From Phycisphaerae bacterium (GTDB lineage Bacteria; Planctomycetota; Phycisphaerae; JAJVII01), in the NCBI GenBank assembly GCA_022072085.1, contig JAJVII010000028.1:1-53091 (forward strand): a stretch of DNA of 53,091 bases, in the 5' to 3' direction. Made by a program: the position numbers and the translations under genes. Below are positions 41,064 through 50,200 of the stretch, piece after piece. Position 1 is the stretch's first letter, and each line of letters begins with the position of its first letter. The notes under the pieces were generated by a model. That model saw only the letters and a list, made by a program, of their open reading frames with translations, searched no databases and had not been told where the DNA came from.

Positions 41064-42788
41064 TCACCGGGCCCTCAGGATGGAAAGAGTGGTCTTCTCG
41101 CCCGGCACGAGGACCACCTTCTCCACGGTGACCAGGCCCCAGGGATCGGCGGCGACCTCGCCGGAGCCTCCGGCGGAGTTCGTCCATTGCACAATCTGGC
41201 CGGCCTTGATCTTGAATTTCTGGCAGTTCCGCGGAGTGACGTCGACCGTCATCCTTTCCTTGCACAGATCGTTTTCGAGCTTCACCGACCACTGCCCGTC
41301 CTCATCGACAACGTCGCTCCAAAGGAACCCGAGGTTGATTCCGCCAACGGGATCTCCGTCGGCCGGGTCCCCGTTGCCCAGGCGGTCGTCGATGGAACTG
41401 TTGGAGAACGCCGGATAGCTCCGGCTGAGAGAGAACTTGGCTGCGCCGTAGTAGCGTTCCAGCCGCTTGGCCGCCTCCAAGGCGGTAGACGTGCTGTGGG
41501 TGCCACTGTTCCACGCCATCGCGAAGCCGTGGTGACCGGCCGCCAGGGCCCTGGCCATCTCCGTGTTGTCACGCCACGGAATCATCGTATCCTTCCGCCC
41601 ACAGGCCAGTGAGTAGAATGGCAGGTCCTCATGGTGTTCGCCGACCCATGCAACCGAGTCCTTGACCTTGAAGAAATCGGTCTTGCCGTCGGCCATGAAT
41701 ATGGGTTTGTTGAACTTGCTCAGGATGATCTCCCCGGGCAGATCGAGCCCGGCTGCCGCAATGGATGGCCGCGCCCGAACCCGTCCGATCTTCGCGACCA
41801 CGGCGGCGAACAGCGCCGGTCGGCGGAACGCCCAGAAGGCCACGCCGCCGCCGCCCATGGACTGCCCCTGGCAGTAGATGCGTTCCGGGTCAACCCGGTA
41901 CTTGTCGATGACCCAGTGGGTCATCCAGTCCAGACGCCGCGTGGTGAACTCGTAGAACCGCGGCTCCTCGTGGGCGGCGCCAACGGGCCGGCAGTAGTAG
42001 CCGGACCACCAGCTCTGGAGGATGCCGTCGCCACGGGGATTCTCGATGGCATCGCGAGGCGACAGCTTCAGCCCCGCCTGGTTTTCGGAAACCGCGAAGA
42101 CCCCCGGCAGGCCGTCCCGCCAGCCCATCTCCGCGGTACCGAAGTACAGGTAGAAGTCCCCGATCTCGGCCACCGTGCCGCCGTCGCGCTGGCTGCCGTG
42201 CAAGCTCACTTCGAGCGGGAGGTTCGGTTTGCCGCTGGGCCGGCTTTGCGTGTATTGCACGATCCTGATCGGCTGGATGGGCGCGACCTTTTCCTCCACC
42301 GCCTCCGTCGTGGCGCTCTGGCCGGGGACAATCTGGCCGACCGGCTTGAACGCGTCATCATTGACCATGACCGCGTAGAAGCTCTTGCCGTCGCGGTGCG
42401 CGGTCCGCACGGCCAGCCCGGAGCCGTCCGGAAGGGGCTTGCCGCCGTCCTCGATGATGCAGGTGGGCACGCGGGGGTCGATGCGGTCCTTCTCCGTGTT
42501 CGCCCGACCGAACTGTTTGCAGGAGTTGTTGAGTATGCCCGGGCAGCACAGTTCTGCCTTGGCCAGGTTTTCCTGGGTGATCGGCGCATCCGAGCGGTAC
42601 AGGGAGTAGCGGTACTTCGCCCCCGCCTGGCCCTGAGCGACATCGGTCCAGGTGACGAACGTCTGCCCGTCGTGATGCACAGCCTTGATGTCCGTAACGT
42701 GGGGGGCGTCAGCGGCTGCAAGGCCGCTGCCTGCCACCGCCAGCGCGGCCAGTGCGAACATGTTCACACGCAGAGCGACATATCCCAT
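41064..42788 (-). CDS. Exported alpha/beta-hydrolase (esterase/depolymerase type)
   Basis: A 574-residue protein with a signal peptide (about 1-26). Residues about 28-75 resemble a fibronectin-III-like region (FVTWTDVAQG, YRYSLYRSD). The hydrolase domain has GQSMGGGGVAFWAF with nucleophile Ser310, as in feruloyl esterases and PHB depolymerases. The other triad members are probably in the regions VNDDAF or ADGKTDF and NSGTHSTST. It could remove acyl groups from polysaccharide. It is the last gene of the long minus-strand run beginning with the sulfatase. ATG 42788 follows AGGAGC at about 7 bases. The substrate is not determinable. Confidence 0.75.
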   Translation of the reverse strand: MGYVALRVNMFALAALAVAGSGLAAADAPHVTDIKAVHHDGQTFVTWTDVAQGQAGAKYRYSLYRSDAPITQENLAKAELCCPGILNNSCKQFGRANTEKDRIDPRVPTCIIEDGGKPLPDGSGLAVRTAHRDGKSFYAVMVNDDAFKPVGQIVPGQSATTEAVEEKVAPIQPIRIVQYTQSRPSGKPNLPLEVSLHGSQRDGGTVAEIGDFYLYFGTAEMGWRDGLPGVFAVSENQAGLKLSPRDAIENPRGDGILQSWWSGYYCRPVGAAHEEPRFYEFTTRRLDWMTHWVIDKYRVDPERIYCQGQSMGGGGVAFWAFRRPALFAAVVAKIGRVRARPSIAAAGLDLPGEIILSKFNKPIFMADGKTDFFKVKDSVAWVGEHHEDLPFYSLACGRKDTMIPWRDNTEMARALAAGHHGFAMAWNSGTHSTSTALEAAKRLERYYGAAKFSLSRSYPAFSNSSIDDRLGNGDPADGDPVGGINLGFLWSDVVDEDGQWSVKLENDLCKERMTVDVTPRNCQKFKIKAGQIVQWTNSAGGSGEVAADPWGLVTVEKVVLVPGEKTTLSILRAR

Positions 42789-43006
42789 GACAACGCTCCT
42801 ATTGTGATGTCACCTTCCAACCGACCCATTCATCACGCCGCGATGGCCGCCGCCTGGGGAGTCTGGATCGCGGCACGTCTCATTGGTCGTCCTTCCCTCG
42901 GTCCCTTGCTCAACTGCCGGAGGAACAACGCCAGCTCCGGGAACGGCCTTCTCTGCAACTCTCCGCCAAGGCATATTCATTGCGATCACATCCTCGCATC
43001 GGCGGG

Positions 43007-44623
43007 TCATGGTATCGCCATCAGTTGCTCGACGTCGGCTTTCCAGCGGAAGATCAGTATCTGGTTGTTGGGGTGGTCGGCCACGTAGATGCCCCGGTCG
43101 GTGGCCTGCACGGTGGTGCCGCAGCCGACTTTGGCCTTGTCCTTGAAATCGCGGTTGTGCACCCGGAATACCAGGTTGCCTTCGTTGTCCAGGCACTTGA
43201 ACTCGTTCGCGAACGGGTCGGGAAAGAGCACCCGGCCGAAACGGTCCACGTCGAATCGCGGGGTGAAGCAGAAGCACTTCAGGTTGTCTTCGCCGTTGTG
43301 AGTGGGCTGGAAGGAGGCGCCGTAGTGGACCCACTTCACTCCTTGGCCGGTGAGCCTGGTCACTTTGCCGTTGTTGCCTCCCCGGCTCTCCAGGTCGCCC
43401 TTGGGGTCAGGCACGATCCTGCCGCCGGCCGGACCGAACTTGACGATCGACCCGTAGAGCGCCCGGGCCCAGCAGGCCCGCGAGAAGGGATCGTCGGGCT
43501 TCCCGTCGACCTTGGCGGCGATCTCGTCGGGCACCGGCTTGCCGGCCAGCTTCAGCCCCACGCCGACGAAGATGTTGCCCTTGAGGTCAAGGTTTACGCC
43601 CTGGTCGATGGCCGCGTAGACCTGGACCAGGCCATCCCTGAGGAGCTTGCCGTTGGCGTCGAATCGGCTGACGAAGTTGGACTGGACCAGGGTCGGGTCC
43701 TTCTCGGCCTTGAGAGGGATTTCCGCCACGTAGATGTTGCCGTCGGGCCCGACGGCCATTCCCCGCTGGTGCACGTGGCGGCGAAAGCGCTCGGGCAGCG
43801 TGAACTTGTTGGCGCCGCCCGGAAAGTCGAGGGGCTTGCCGTCGAGAGTGAAGCGGGCCACGTCCCAGCCGTAGCCGTCGTGCAGGAAGTATTTCCCGAA
43901 CCAGTCCATGACCGGTTCGCCCTTGCCGAAGGGGCCGACCTTGTCCCAGCCTTCCTTGGGCAGGATGCCCAGGAGTTTGCCGGTCAGCCCGTCGAATCGC
44001 GCAATGGGCACGTCCTTCCAGGCGCCCAGCGGGCCGCTGGACCAGCACTGCAACAGAATCTCGTCGCTCTCGTCGGAGACCACCATGTCGATCCGCGTGG
44101 TCCCGGCGTAGAACTTCAGCCGCGACGGGTCCGGCGAGTGCATCTTCGAGCCGTTCATGAACACAGGGCTGGTCATCTCGATCAGATCGCCCGAGGAATC
44201 GAGCCCGCCCGGGCCGTAGGTCACCGACTTCTCGTTGAAGACCTTGATGGAGACCGACCTTTCGAAGGCCGCTCGGACGCACGCCCGCACCCTGGCCTGA
44301 AACGGGCCGCCGGCCGGCTTCTGGCCGTAATCGTCCAGTCCGTCCCACTCGATCTTCTGCGCCAGTCCGGCTTGAAGCGGCGGCGGCGGGGCCGTCTGGC
44401 CGCCGAGCATTCCCGCCGCCAGGTGACGGACCACCTTGCCGGCGGCGTCCAGCACCGCCACCTCCACATCCGTGGCCGAGGAGACAGTGAACGTGATCAC
44501 CACCTTGTCGCCGTCCCTGCCTGCCGCAGGCTTCACCGCGAAGTCCGTCCCAGCCGACGCGGACAGACCGCCGGCGAGCAGGGACACGATGGCGATGGCC
44601 AGCAATGACAAGCGATTCCTCAT
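43007..44623 (-). CDS. Exported FlgD-Ig/NHL-like protein, short paralog
   Basis: A 538-residue member of the local NHL family, shorter than its three paralogs. A signal peptide (about 1-24) precedes the Ig-like domain: VEVAVLDAAGKVVRHLAAG and IEWDGLDDYGQK. The propeller part is reduced (GNIYVAEIPL; GRVLFPDPFANEFK). LKCFCFTPRFDVDRFGRV is retained near residue 455, matching the Cys-containing element of the paralogs. ATG 44623 follows AAGGAGG. It is paired with the Kelch-like gene at 44746, 122 bases upstream in the same transcript direction. Confidence 0.82.
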   Translation of the reverse strand: MRNRLSLLAIAIVSLLAGGLSASAGTDFAVKPAAGRDGDKVVITFTVSSATDVEVAVLDAAGKVVRHLAAGMLGGQTAPPPPLQAGLAQKIEWDGLDDYGQKPAGGPFQARVRACVRAAFERSVSIKVFNEKSVTYGPGGLDSSGDLIEMTSPVFMNGSKMHSPDPSRLKFYAGTTRIDMVVSDESDEILLQCWSSGPLGAWKDVPIARFDGLTGKLLGILPKEGWDKVGPFGKGEPVMDWFGKYFLHDGYGWDVARFTLDGKPLDFPGGANKFTLPERFRRHVHQRGMAVGPDGNIYVAEIPLKAEKDPTLVQSNFVSRFDANGKLLRDGLVQVYAAIDQGVNLDLKGNIFVGVGLKLAGKPVPDEIAAKVDGKPDDPFSRACWARALYGSIVKFGPAGGRIVPDPKGDLESRGGNNGKVTRLTGQGVKWVHYGASFQPTHNGEDNLKCFCFTPRFDVDRFGRVLFPDPFANEFKCLDNEGNLVFRVHNRDFKDKAKVGCGTTVQATDRGIYVADHPNNQILIFRWKADVEQLMAIP

Positions 44624-44745
44624 CAGCTCGATCCTCCTTGGAGCGAAACAGCTTCTACAGTGTCCCGATCTTCGCAAGCATGACGGGCCTGTCTTGCATC
44701 CAGAAGTGGATCAGCAGGGCGTTCGGTTTCATTCGGACTCCTCCC

Positions 44746-46143
44746 TCAGGGCTTGGCTTCCTGGCCGCGGCGGTAGCGGTAAACGAGCATGGGCCCGGGC
44801 GCCCCGTCGCTGGCCATGTAACAGAAGTGCGCGTTCAACTCCGCGTCATAGAACCCGCTGTAGTGGTGGCGGCCCTTCGAGGGCGGCCTGGGGGGTGCGG
44901 GGATTTCCTTGCTGGCCGTGCTCCACTCGTCCTTGACGGGGTCGTATGCGTAGATTCCCCGGACCTCCGGCGGCTCCCCCTTGCCCAGGTAATACCGGAA
45001 GAGCACCACGGCGTCGTTGGCCGCGTCGTAATTCATCATCGCATACTCGGTCGCATAGTTGGTGGAGCCCCCGCATGGCTCCCCCTTGGGCTTGGGCTCG
45101 ATCCAGGTATGGGTCTTCACGTCGTAGATCCAGAGCAGGTTGCCCTTCTGCACCTCGGTCTTGTTGCTGCCCCCGATGTAGATCCGGTCGCGCTTGGTGT
45201 CATAGCAGGCCGTGGCGCCGCGGCCGAACGGCGGCGGCGGGCCCTTCGGTCGGATCTTCTCCCAGGCGTTCCTGGCGGCGTCGTAGAGGTAATACGTGCA
45301 GGCGGAGTTGTCCATCCGGCTCCCCGCGGGACACATGAAGAGATACTTCTTGTGTGGCGGCAGGTAGAAGAAGTAGCTGCCCGACTTGTTGAAAAAATTG
45401 GGGGGCGAATCCGCCCCCGGCGTCTTGAAGACCTCGTATTTCCCGGTGTCCAGGCTGTAGAACCAGGGGCTGATCGGCCCGGTGATGGTGAACGTCCCGG
45501 TGTACAGGCGGTCCTTCTCCTTCTCCAGCAAGGCCTCGCGCTGTGGAAAGTACCGTCGGGAGTAGTTCTCCCCTCGGTTGATGAAGGCAAACCGGCGGGT
45601 TCCCGGATTATAGGTGAGGGCCTCATAGCCGTGGTTCTGGGGCGTCAGCAGCAGGTCTCCCTTGGCGTCCACCTCGAACCCGTCCGCGTTGATCCGACCG
45701 TCCCAGTTCTTGGTGTCCCAGCCAGGATCGAGGCAGATCCAGCGGTGCGCGTTGATGTCGTAGAACCAGAGGTCGTTGGCCAGGATGTGCCCGTCCGGCT
45801 TGACGAAACCGTGCGGCCCCATGCTGTGCAGGAATGCCCCGCGCAGTTCCGGGGCCGGCGGCATGTACGGGGTCCAGGAGCGTCCGCAGGCCTCGCCCCA
45901 CTTCGGGTCGGCCACAGGCGGGCCGAGCTCCAGCCACTGGTTGTCACGCAGGGCCCGGATCTTCTCGAGATGCGGGCCCGGCGTCGAGGGCAGGTGCGCC
46001 AGCGGCCCCTTTCCCTTCGATGCTTCTTCCGCCGGCTGGCTCGCCGGCTCCGCCGCTTGGGCGGCACTTCCCGAGCAGAAGATCGCTCCCGGAACCGCGA
46101 ATGCCAGGAACAGCGGCACTACACCCCTGCACAGCGATTTCAT
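44746..46143 (-). CDS. Exported Kelch-like protein
   Basis: A 465-residue protein with a signal peptide (about 1-30, ending AQAAEP) and Kelch-like blades: NDLWFYDINAHRW, YYLYDAARNAWEK, RIYIGGSNK with LLWIYDVKTHTW, and RGIYAYDPVKDEW. The repeats are divergent and rich in aromatic residues. No catalytic motif is seen. It belongs to the Kelch/NHL gene pairs of this region. The start at 46143 follows GGAG; 46152 is nearly equivalent. Its mature N-terminus (AEPASQPAEEASKGKGP) is a low-complexity tether. Confidence 0.75.
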   Translation of the reverse strand: MKSLCRGVVPLFLAFAVPGAIFCSGSAAQAAEPASQPAEEASKGKGPLAHLPSTPGPHLEKIRALRDNQWLELGPPVADPKWGEACGRSWTPYMPPAPELRGAFLHSMGPHGFVKPDGHILANDLWFYDINAHRWICLDPGWDTKNWDGRINADGFEVDAKGDLLLTPQNHGYEALTYNPGTRRFAFINRGENYSRRYFPQREALLEKEKDRLYTGTFTITGPISPWFYSLDTGKYEVFKTPGADSPPNFFNKSGSYFFYLPPHKKYLFMCPAGSRMDNSACTYYLYDAARNAWEKIRPKGPPPPFGRGATACYDTKRDRIYIGGSNKTEVQKGNLLWIYDVKTHTWIEPKPKGEPCGGSTNYATEYAMMNYDAANDAVVLFRYYLGKGEPPEVRGIYAYDPVKDEWSTASKEIPAPPRPPSKGRHHYSGFYDAELNAHFCYMASDGAPGPMLVYRYRRGQEAKP

Positions 46144-46261
46144 AGCCCACACTCCGCTTCAGCAGTCCAGGCCAGCCGGACCTTTACCGCCTGCCAGCAT
46201 CGTCAACAGCCACGGCCTGCGGCGCACTCGGCGCTATGCCGGGAAGGCCCCACCTTCTCGC

Positions 46262-48838
46262 CTACTCCGAGCGAGCCTCCGCCGCGTAGGTCAGCCTCGC
46301 CCGGACGATGTTGTTGTTGACCAGCGAGTATTCGGAGAGGAACCGTGACGGATAGCTGGACACGTACACGGCCTGATCCGTGGCCGCCACGGTCAGGGGC
46401 AGTTCCAGGGGGATCGCCGGCCGTCCGGCCGCCTTCTCGCCACCCGGGCCGTCGAAGTTGTCGTAGCCGCCGAAGGACAGAATCTCGTTGAAGTTGGTGT
46501 CCAGCACCCGGACTTTGTGCTGCACGGCGTCGGGAACGAACAGCCGGTCGTAGAGGTCCATAGCGGAGGTCGCCCCATAGCAATTGCAGACCTGGATGAA
46601 ACTCGCCTTCTTGCTCGGGGGGACAAAGGACACCCCCGTAGCCAGCCCTTTGAGCCCCTTGACGGCCATCATCGGGCTGCCGAGGTAGACGCTCAGTTCC
46701 GTCTCCCCGACGGCGGCCGCCTGGCCCTTGCCCAGAGTGCGGGCAGAACCGCCTTCCGGTCCGAACTTGAGGATCGAGCCGTAGCTGGCCAGCATCACGT
46801 TGCGATAAGAGCCTGGCCGTGCAGCACCCGGAGGAATATCGTCCAGGCCCGGCACCCGAGCGACTGGCTCAGGGAAGGGGGCCTTGGCCGGCTTCATGTT
46901 GTCCGCAAGATACAGGTTCCCGCGACGGTCCAGCAGCAGGTTGCGGGGCGCCATCAGGCCGCTGACCAGATCGCGCCGCCGGACTTTGCCGTCCGGCCCG
47001 AGGACCACGACGCAGGCCTGCTCGCCGGGGCGACTCCTGTAATACAGCCAGTAGATTTCGCCTGCCGGGGTGACGTACAGGTTGTCCCGCTCGCCTTCGC
47101 GGAAGACGTCGCCGGAGTCCACCTCCTCGGAGAACTCACCAGTGGCGGCAAAAAGCACCGGCTTGCCCGTCTCGTCCCAGCGGGACAAATGCTGGTCCTT
47201 CACGCGATAGAAGAGCCCGTCTCGGCCGCGGACCAGCTTGCGGTCGTAACACTTGTCGAGCCAGAAGGGGCTGAACTTGTTGTCCGCCCCGGAGTACATG
47301 CAGGAAGTTATCTTTGCGCCGGTCAGTCTCGGACCCGCGCTGAGTTCTGACAGGTAGAGTTTGTCGTTCGCCGGATCGGCCGCGAACAGGGCCAGCCGGT
47401 TATTCTTACGGTCCGGGGGCAGGTCTGCCAGGGGCGCCGGGTCGGAAAAGGTCTGACCCTGGTCCTCGCAGCGCAAGAGGCAGAAGGAGGCCCACGGCGA
47501 GGACGATCCCAGGTACAGGACCGGGGCCTTGCCACGGGCATCGAGCGCAAGCAGCGGGGCCGAGTCCGGCTTCTCCAGGGCCTTGTCGGCGCCAGACCAC
47601 TTGCCAAGAGGTATCTCGGCCAGCAGAGGTCCCTCTCGGCCCGCGTATTTCTGAAGGGCGAAGGTCTTGGACGACGGCGACCAGGCCACCACATAGATGA
47701 CGCCGGTCTCGGGATGCACCCGCAGCGTGGCAGGATGGGCATTCAGGGTCAGAGTAGACACATAGGCCCCGGCCGGATTGAATACCTGGATTCGCTGGTT
47801 GCCGAAATCGGAGACATAGACGTTGCCCTTGGCGTCAACCGCCAGCCCCCGCGGCTGGTTGAGGTGCTCGTTGTCCGCGCCGGTGCCCTTGGTGTCGCCC
47901 ACAAAGACCTTTGGGACGGCGCCCGGATCGGCGCCCACGTTGCTGACCGCACCATCGTGGCTGGTGAAGTACACGGTCTCGCCGTCGGGGCTGAAGGCGA
48001 GGTGCACGTCGCGCTGGCAGCCCAGGTTCGGGCCGGCGAGGCGCGGCCGTGGCACAGTGCCGTCGCGGTTCAACATGAGCAGCCAGTTGTTCTCCTTATG
48101 CTCATGGATATCGCACCCGCTGGCCATGACCAGCCGCCCGCGCTTGTCCATGTCCATGGTCATGTAGTTTAGGGCGACGAACCCAGGCGCCTGGGCGTAG
48201 GCCAGCCGGTGCTGCAACAGCGGGTTGAATCGCCCCTCGGCGTCGGGGATGACCTTGAAGTCCGCCACCCCCGCCGGATCAAAGGTCGCCGGGAACGGGT
48301 AGAGCGTACGCAGGTACTTGCCTTGCGGAGAGAAAACCGCCAGGTGCGTGGGCGGCCGGGTGCCCAGGGTGAAGGCCGCATAGAGGTTGCCGTCGGCATC
48401 CACCGCCAGGCCGGCCACGGTGTAGCCTGTGAAAGGCGGGACGTCAGACTTGCGGACGTAGCGGTCAAACTGGACGCCCAGACCCAGGCGCACTCTGGCG
48501 ACTGGCCGATCCGCCATGGTCGCGGGCTTGCCGGCGTCGTCCTTGCCGTCCCAGGCGATCTCCTGGGACAGGGCGTCGGGCTTGAAGGGCTCCGGGGCGT
48601 TCTTGCCCAGGCGCCCAGCCGCCAGGTGCCGTATGACTCGGGCTTGGCCGTCCAGGACGGCCACCTCGACGTCGATCGGCGCCGAGACGGCGAAGGAGAT
48701 CCTATACCCCTCTTCGGAACGGACCATCGTCGGCCGCGCCGTGAAGGCTGGATCTCCCGCCCGGGCACGCTCAGCCGGGCCGAGGCAAGCCATCGTCAAA
48801 GCTCCCACCAGGACCATCCGAATGGCGTCATGCGTCAT
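46262..48838 (-). CDS. Exported FlgD-Ig/NHL-repeat protein
   Basis: An 858-residue paralog. The signal peptide (about 1-27) is followed by VEVAVLDGQARVIRHLAAG and IAWDGKDDAGK (FlgD-like Ig domain). Clear NHL blades are GLAVDAKGNVYVSDFGNQR followed by IQVFNPAGAYV, and NLLLDRRGNLYLADNMK. Near the C-terminus, VCNCYGATSAMDLYDRLF corresponds to the Cys element of its relatives, and VYVSSYPSRFLSEYSLVNN forms the last blade. ATG 48838 after GGGAGG is preferred over upstream ATGs. It lies 47 bases from the Kelch gene at 48886, so co-transcription is likely. Confidence 0.85.
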   Translation of the reverse strand: MTHDAIRMVLVGALTMACLGPAERARAGDPAFTARPTMVRSEEGYRISFAVSAPIDVEVAVLDGQARVIRHLAAGRLGKNAPEPFKPDALSQEIAWDGKDDAGKPATMADRPVARVRLGLGVQFDRYVRKSDVPPFTGYTVAGLAVDADGNLYAAFTLGTRPPTHLAVFSPQGKYLRTLYPFPATFDPAGVADFKVIPDAEGRFNPLLQHRLAYAQAPGFVALNYMTMDMDKRGRLVMASGCDIHEHKENNWLLMLNRDGTVPRPRLAGPNLGCQRDVHLAFSPDGETVYFTSHDGAVSNVGADPGAVPKVFVGDTKGTGADNEHLNQPRGLAVDAKGNVYVSDFGNQRIQVFNPAGAYVSTLTLNAHPATLRVHPETGVIYVVAWSPSSKTFALQKYAGREGPLLAEIPLGKWSGADKALEKPDSAPLLALDARGKAPVLYLGSSSPWASFCLLRCEDQGQTFSDPAPLADLPPDRKNNRLALFAADPANDKLYLSELSAGPRLTGAKITSCMYSGADNKFSPFWLDKCYDRKLVRGRDGLFYRVKDQHLSRWDETGKPVLFAATGEFSEEVDSGDVFREGERDNLYVTPAGEIYWLYYRSRPGEQACVVVLGPDGKVRRRDLVSGLMAPRNLLLDRRGNLYLADNMKPAKAPFPEPVARVPGLDDIPPGAARPGSYRNVMLASYGSILKFGPEGGSARTLGKGQAAAVGETELSVYLGSPMMAVKGLKGLATGVSFVPPSKKASFIQVCNCYGATSAMDLYDRLFVPDAVQHKVRVLDTNFNEILSFGGYDNFDGPGGEKAAGRPAIPLELPLTVAATDQAVYVSSYPSRFLSEYSLVNNNIVRARLTYAAEARSE

Positions 48839-48885
48839 CTTACGTCCTCCCTTTCTCCGGCTCATGCTTGCCTTGCCGATGGCTC

Positions 48886-50184
48886 CTATTGCGCTCGATG
48901 CCGGTATACCCACACGTTGGTATTCCGGCAGAGCACGAAGACGTTGCGCTGCGGATCGAAGTAACCGATCAGCTTGTTGCTGCCGCCGCCGACGGGAGCC
49001 GCAGCGCCGGCCGGCTTGATCTTCTGCCATTTCTTCCCGGCAACGTCGTAGGCCCACAGGGCCAGGCTCTCCTCTCGCTGATCGTAGAGCAGGAAAGTCC
49101 CGCTGCCCGGATCGTAGCCGCCGGGGGTGAACGACGGGTGGCCGCCGGGCGTGTCCGGCCCCTCAGCAGTCTTCGACCACTTGTTGGCGGCGACGTTGTA
49201 TTCGACGGTGCGGTTGCCAAGCTTGTCGTCCTGCGAGCAGACCACCAGCACCCCCTTGTCCTGGCACCAGCCCTTCATGCCCACGCGGAAGGGAAGGTCC
49301 ACGTTGAAGTTGGCCTTCCTGGAAGCTTCGTCCCCAGGCAGCAGTTCCTTCCAGAGCCGCGTTTCGAAGCTGAACTTCCAGGTTCCCATGCCATCGCCGG
49401 GACCGGCGAATAGCAGGCCCTTGAACTCCGGGACGAACTGGAGATAGCGGTTCTGCCCCGACTGGCGCGGGCCTGCGGCCGGGACCGGCCCGCCGGCAGT
49501 CCGGACGGGCTTCCAGCGGCCCTCGGCCGGTCGGAAACTCCACAGTGGTGGGTTGTGGAGGTTCTCATCGCTCGTGTACTTCTTCTGGATATCCGGCGGA
49601 AAGAAGCCCATCGGCCACTGGCTGTTGAAGTACATCGTGCCGGTGTTCGGGTCGTAGGAGCTCTGGCACCACTGGTGGCCCATGACCACCGGTCCGCCCC
49701 GCGGCGTCATCAAGACCCCGTCTCTGAATTCGGCTTGTGCGAAGGTCGTGCTGCCCTTGCTCAGGTCGTCGGGGGCGTAGAGACATACCCAGGCGTTGCC
49801 GGCCAAGTCGTACTCCCAGACATCGTTGAGGCGATGGGGAACGCCGTGGTTGGCGCCAAAGTACATGGCTCGCTTGCGGTCGGCCATCCACAGCATCTCG
49901 ACGCCATAGTTGCGGCCACCCGGGCCCTTCTTGTCGAGATTGTAGCGCTTGGCCGCTTCGTTGAGGTTGCCGATCACTCTGGCGGCGGGCAGCTCGGCAG
50001 CCTGGCCCGCTCCGAGCGAGCGAAGTATCCTCGCGACCTCCGGATCGGGGGCGACCTCGGGCAGGACCTGTGCCGGCTGCGACGTGGCGGCCGGCTCCCC
50101 GGCCAGTGCCCGCCCCGTCAGGCCGGCCCCGCCCGCCGCCAGGGCCACTGCCAGGAATCCGACCGTCAGCATGCCATTTTTCAC
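48886..50184 (-). CDS. Exported Kelch-like protein
   Basis: A 432-residue protein starting with GTG (GGAG 9 bases upstream), with a signal peptide (about 1-28). Blades include YGVEMLWMADRKRAMYFGA with DVWEYDLAGNAWVC, MYFNSQW, VVCSQDDKLGNRTVEYNV with AANKWSK, and LALWAYDVAGKKWQKI. It has a similar layout to the protein at 44746. It sits between the RG-lyase-like gene (16 bases) and the NHL gene (47 bases), the tightest part of the putative operon. A ligand- or glycan-binding role is inferred from context. Confidence 0.78.
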   Translation of the reverse strand: MKNGMLTVGFLAVALAAGGAGLTGRALAGEPAATSQPAQVLPEVAPDPEVARILRSLGAGQAAELPAARVIGNLNEAAKRYNLDKKGPGGRNYGVEMLWMADRKRAMYFGANHGVPHRLNDVWEYDLAGNAWVCLYAPDDLSKGSTTFAQAEFRDGVLMTPRGGPVVMGHQWCQSSYDPNTGTMYFNSQWPMGFFPPDIQKKYTSDENLHNPPLWSFRPAEGRWKPVRTAGGPVPAAGPRQSGQNRYLQFVPEFKGLLFAGPGDGMGTWKFSFETRLWKELLPGDEASRKANFNVDLPFRVGMKGWCQDKGVLVVCSQDDKLGNRTVEYNVAANKWSKTAEGPDTPGGHPSFTPGGYDPGSGTFLLYDQREESLALWAYDVAGKKWQKIKPAGAAAPVGGGSNKLIGYFDPQRNVFVLCRNTNVWVYRHRAQ

Positions 50185-50200
50185 GGTGTCTGTCTCCTGG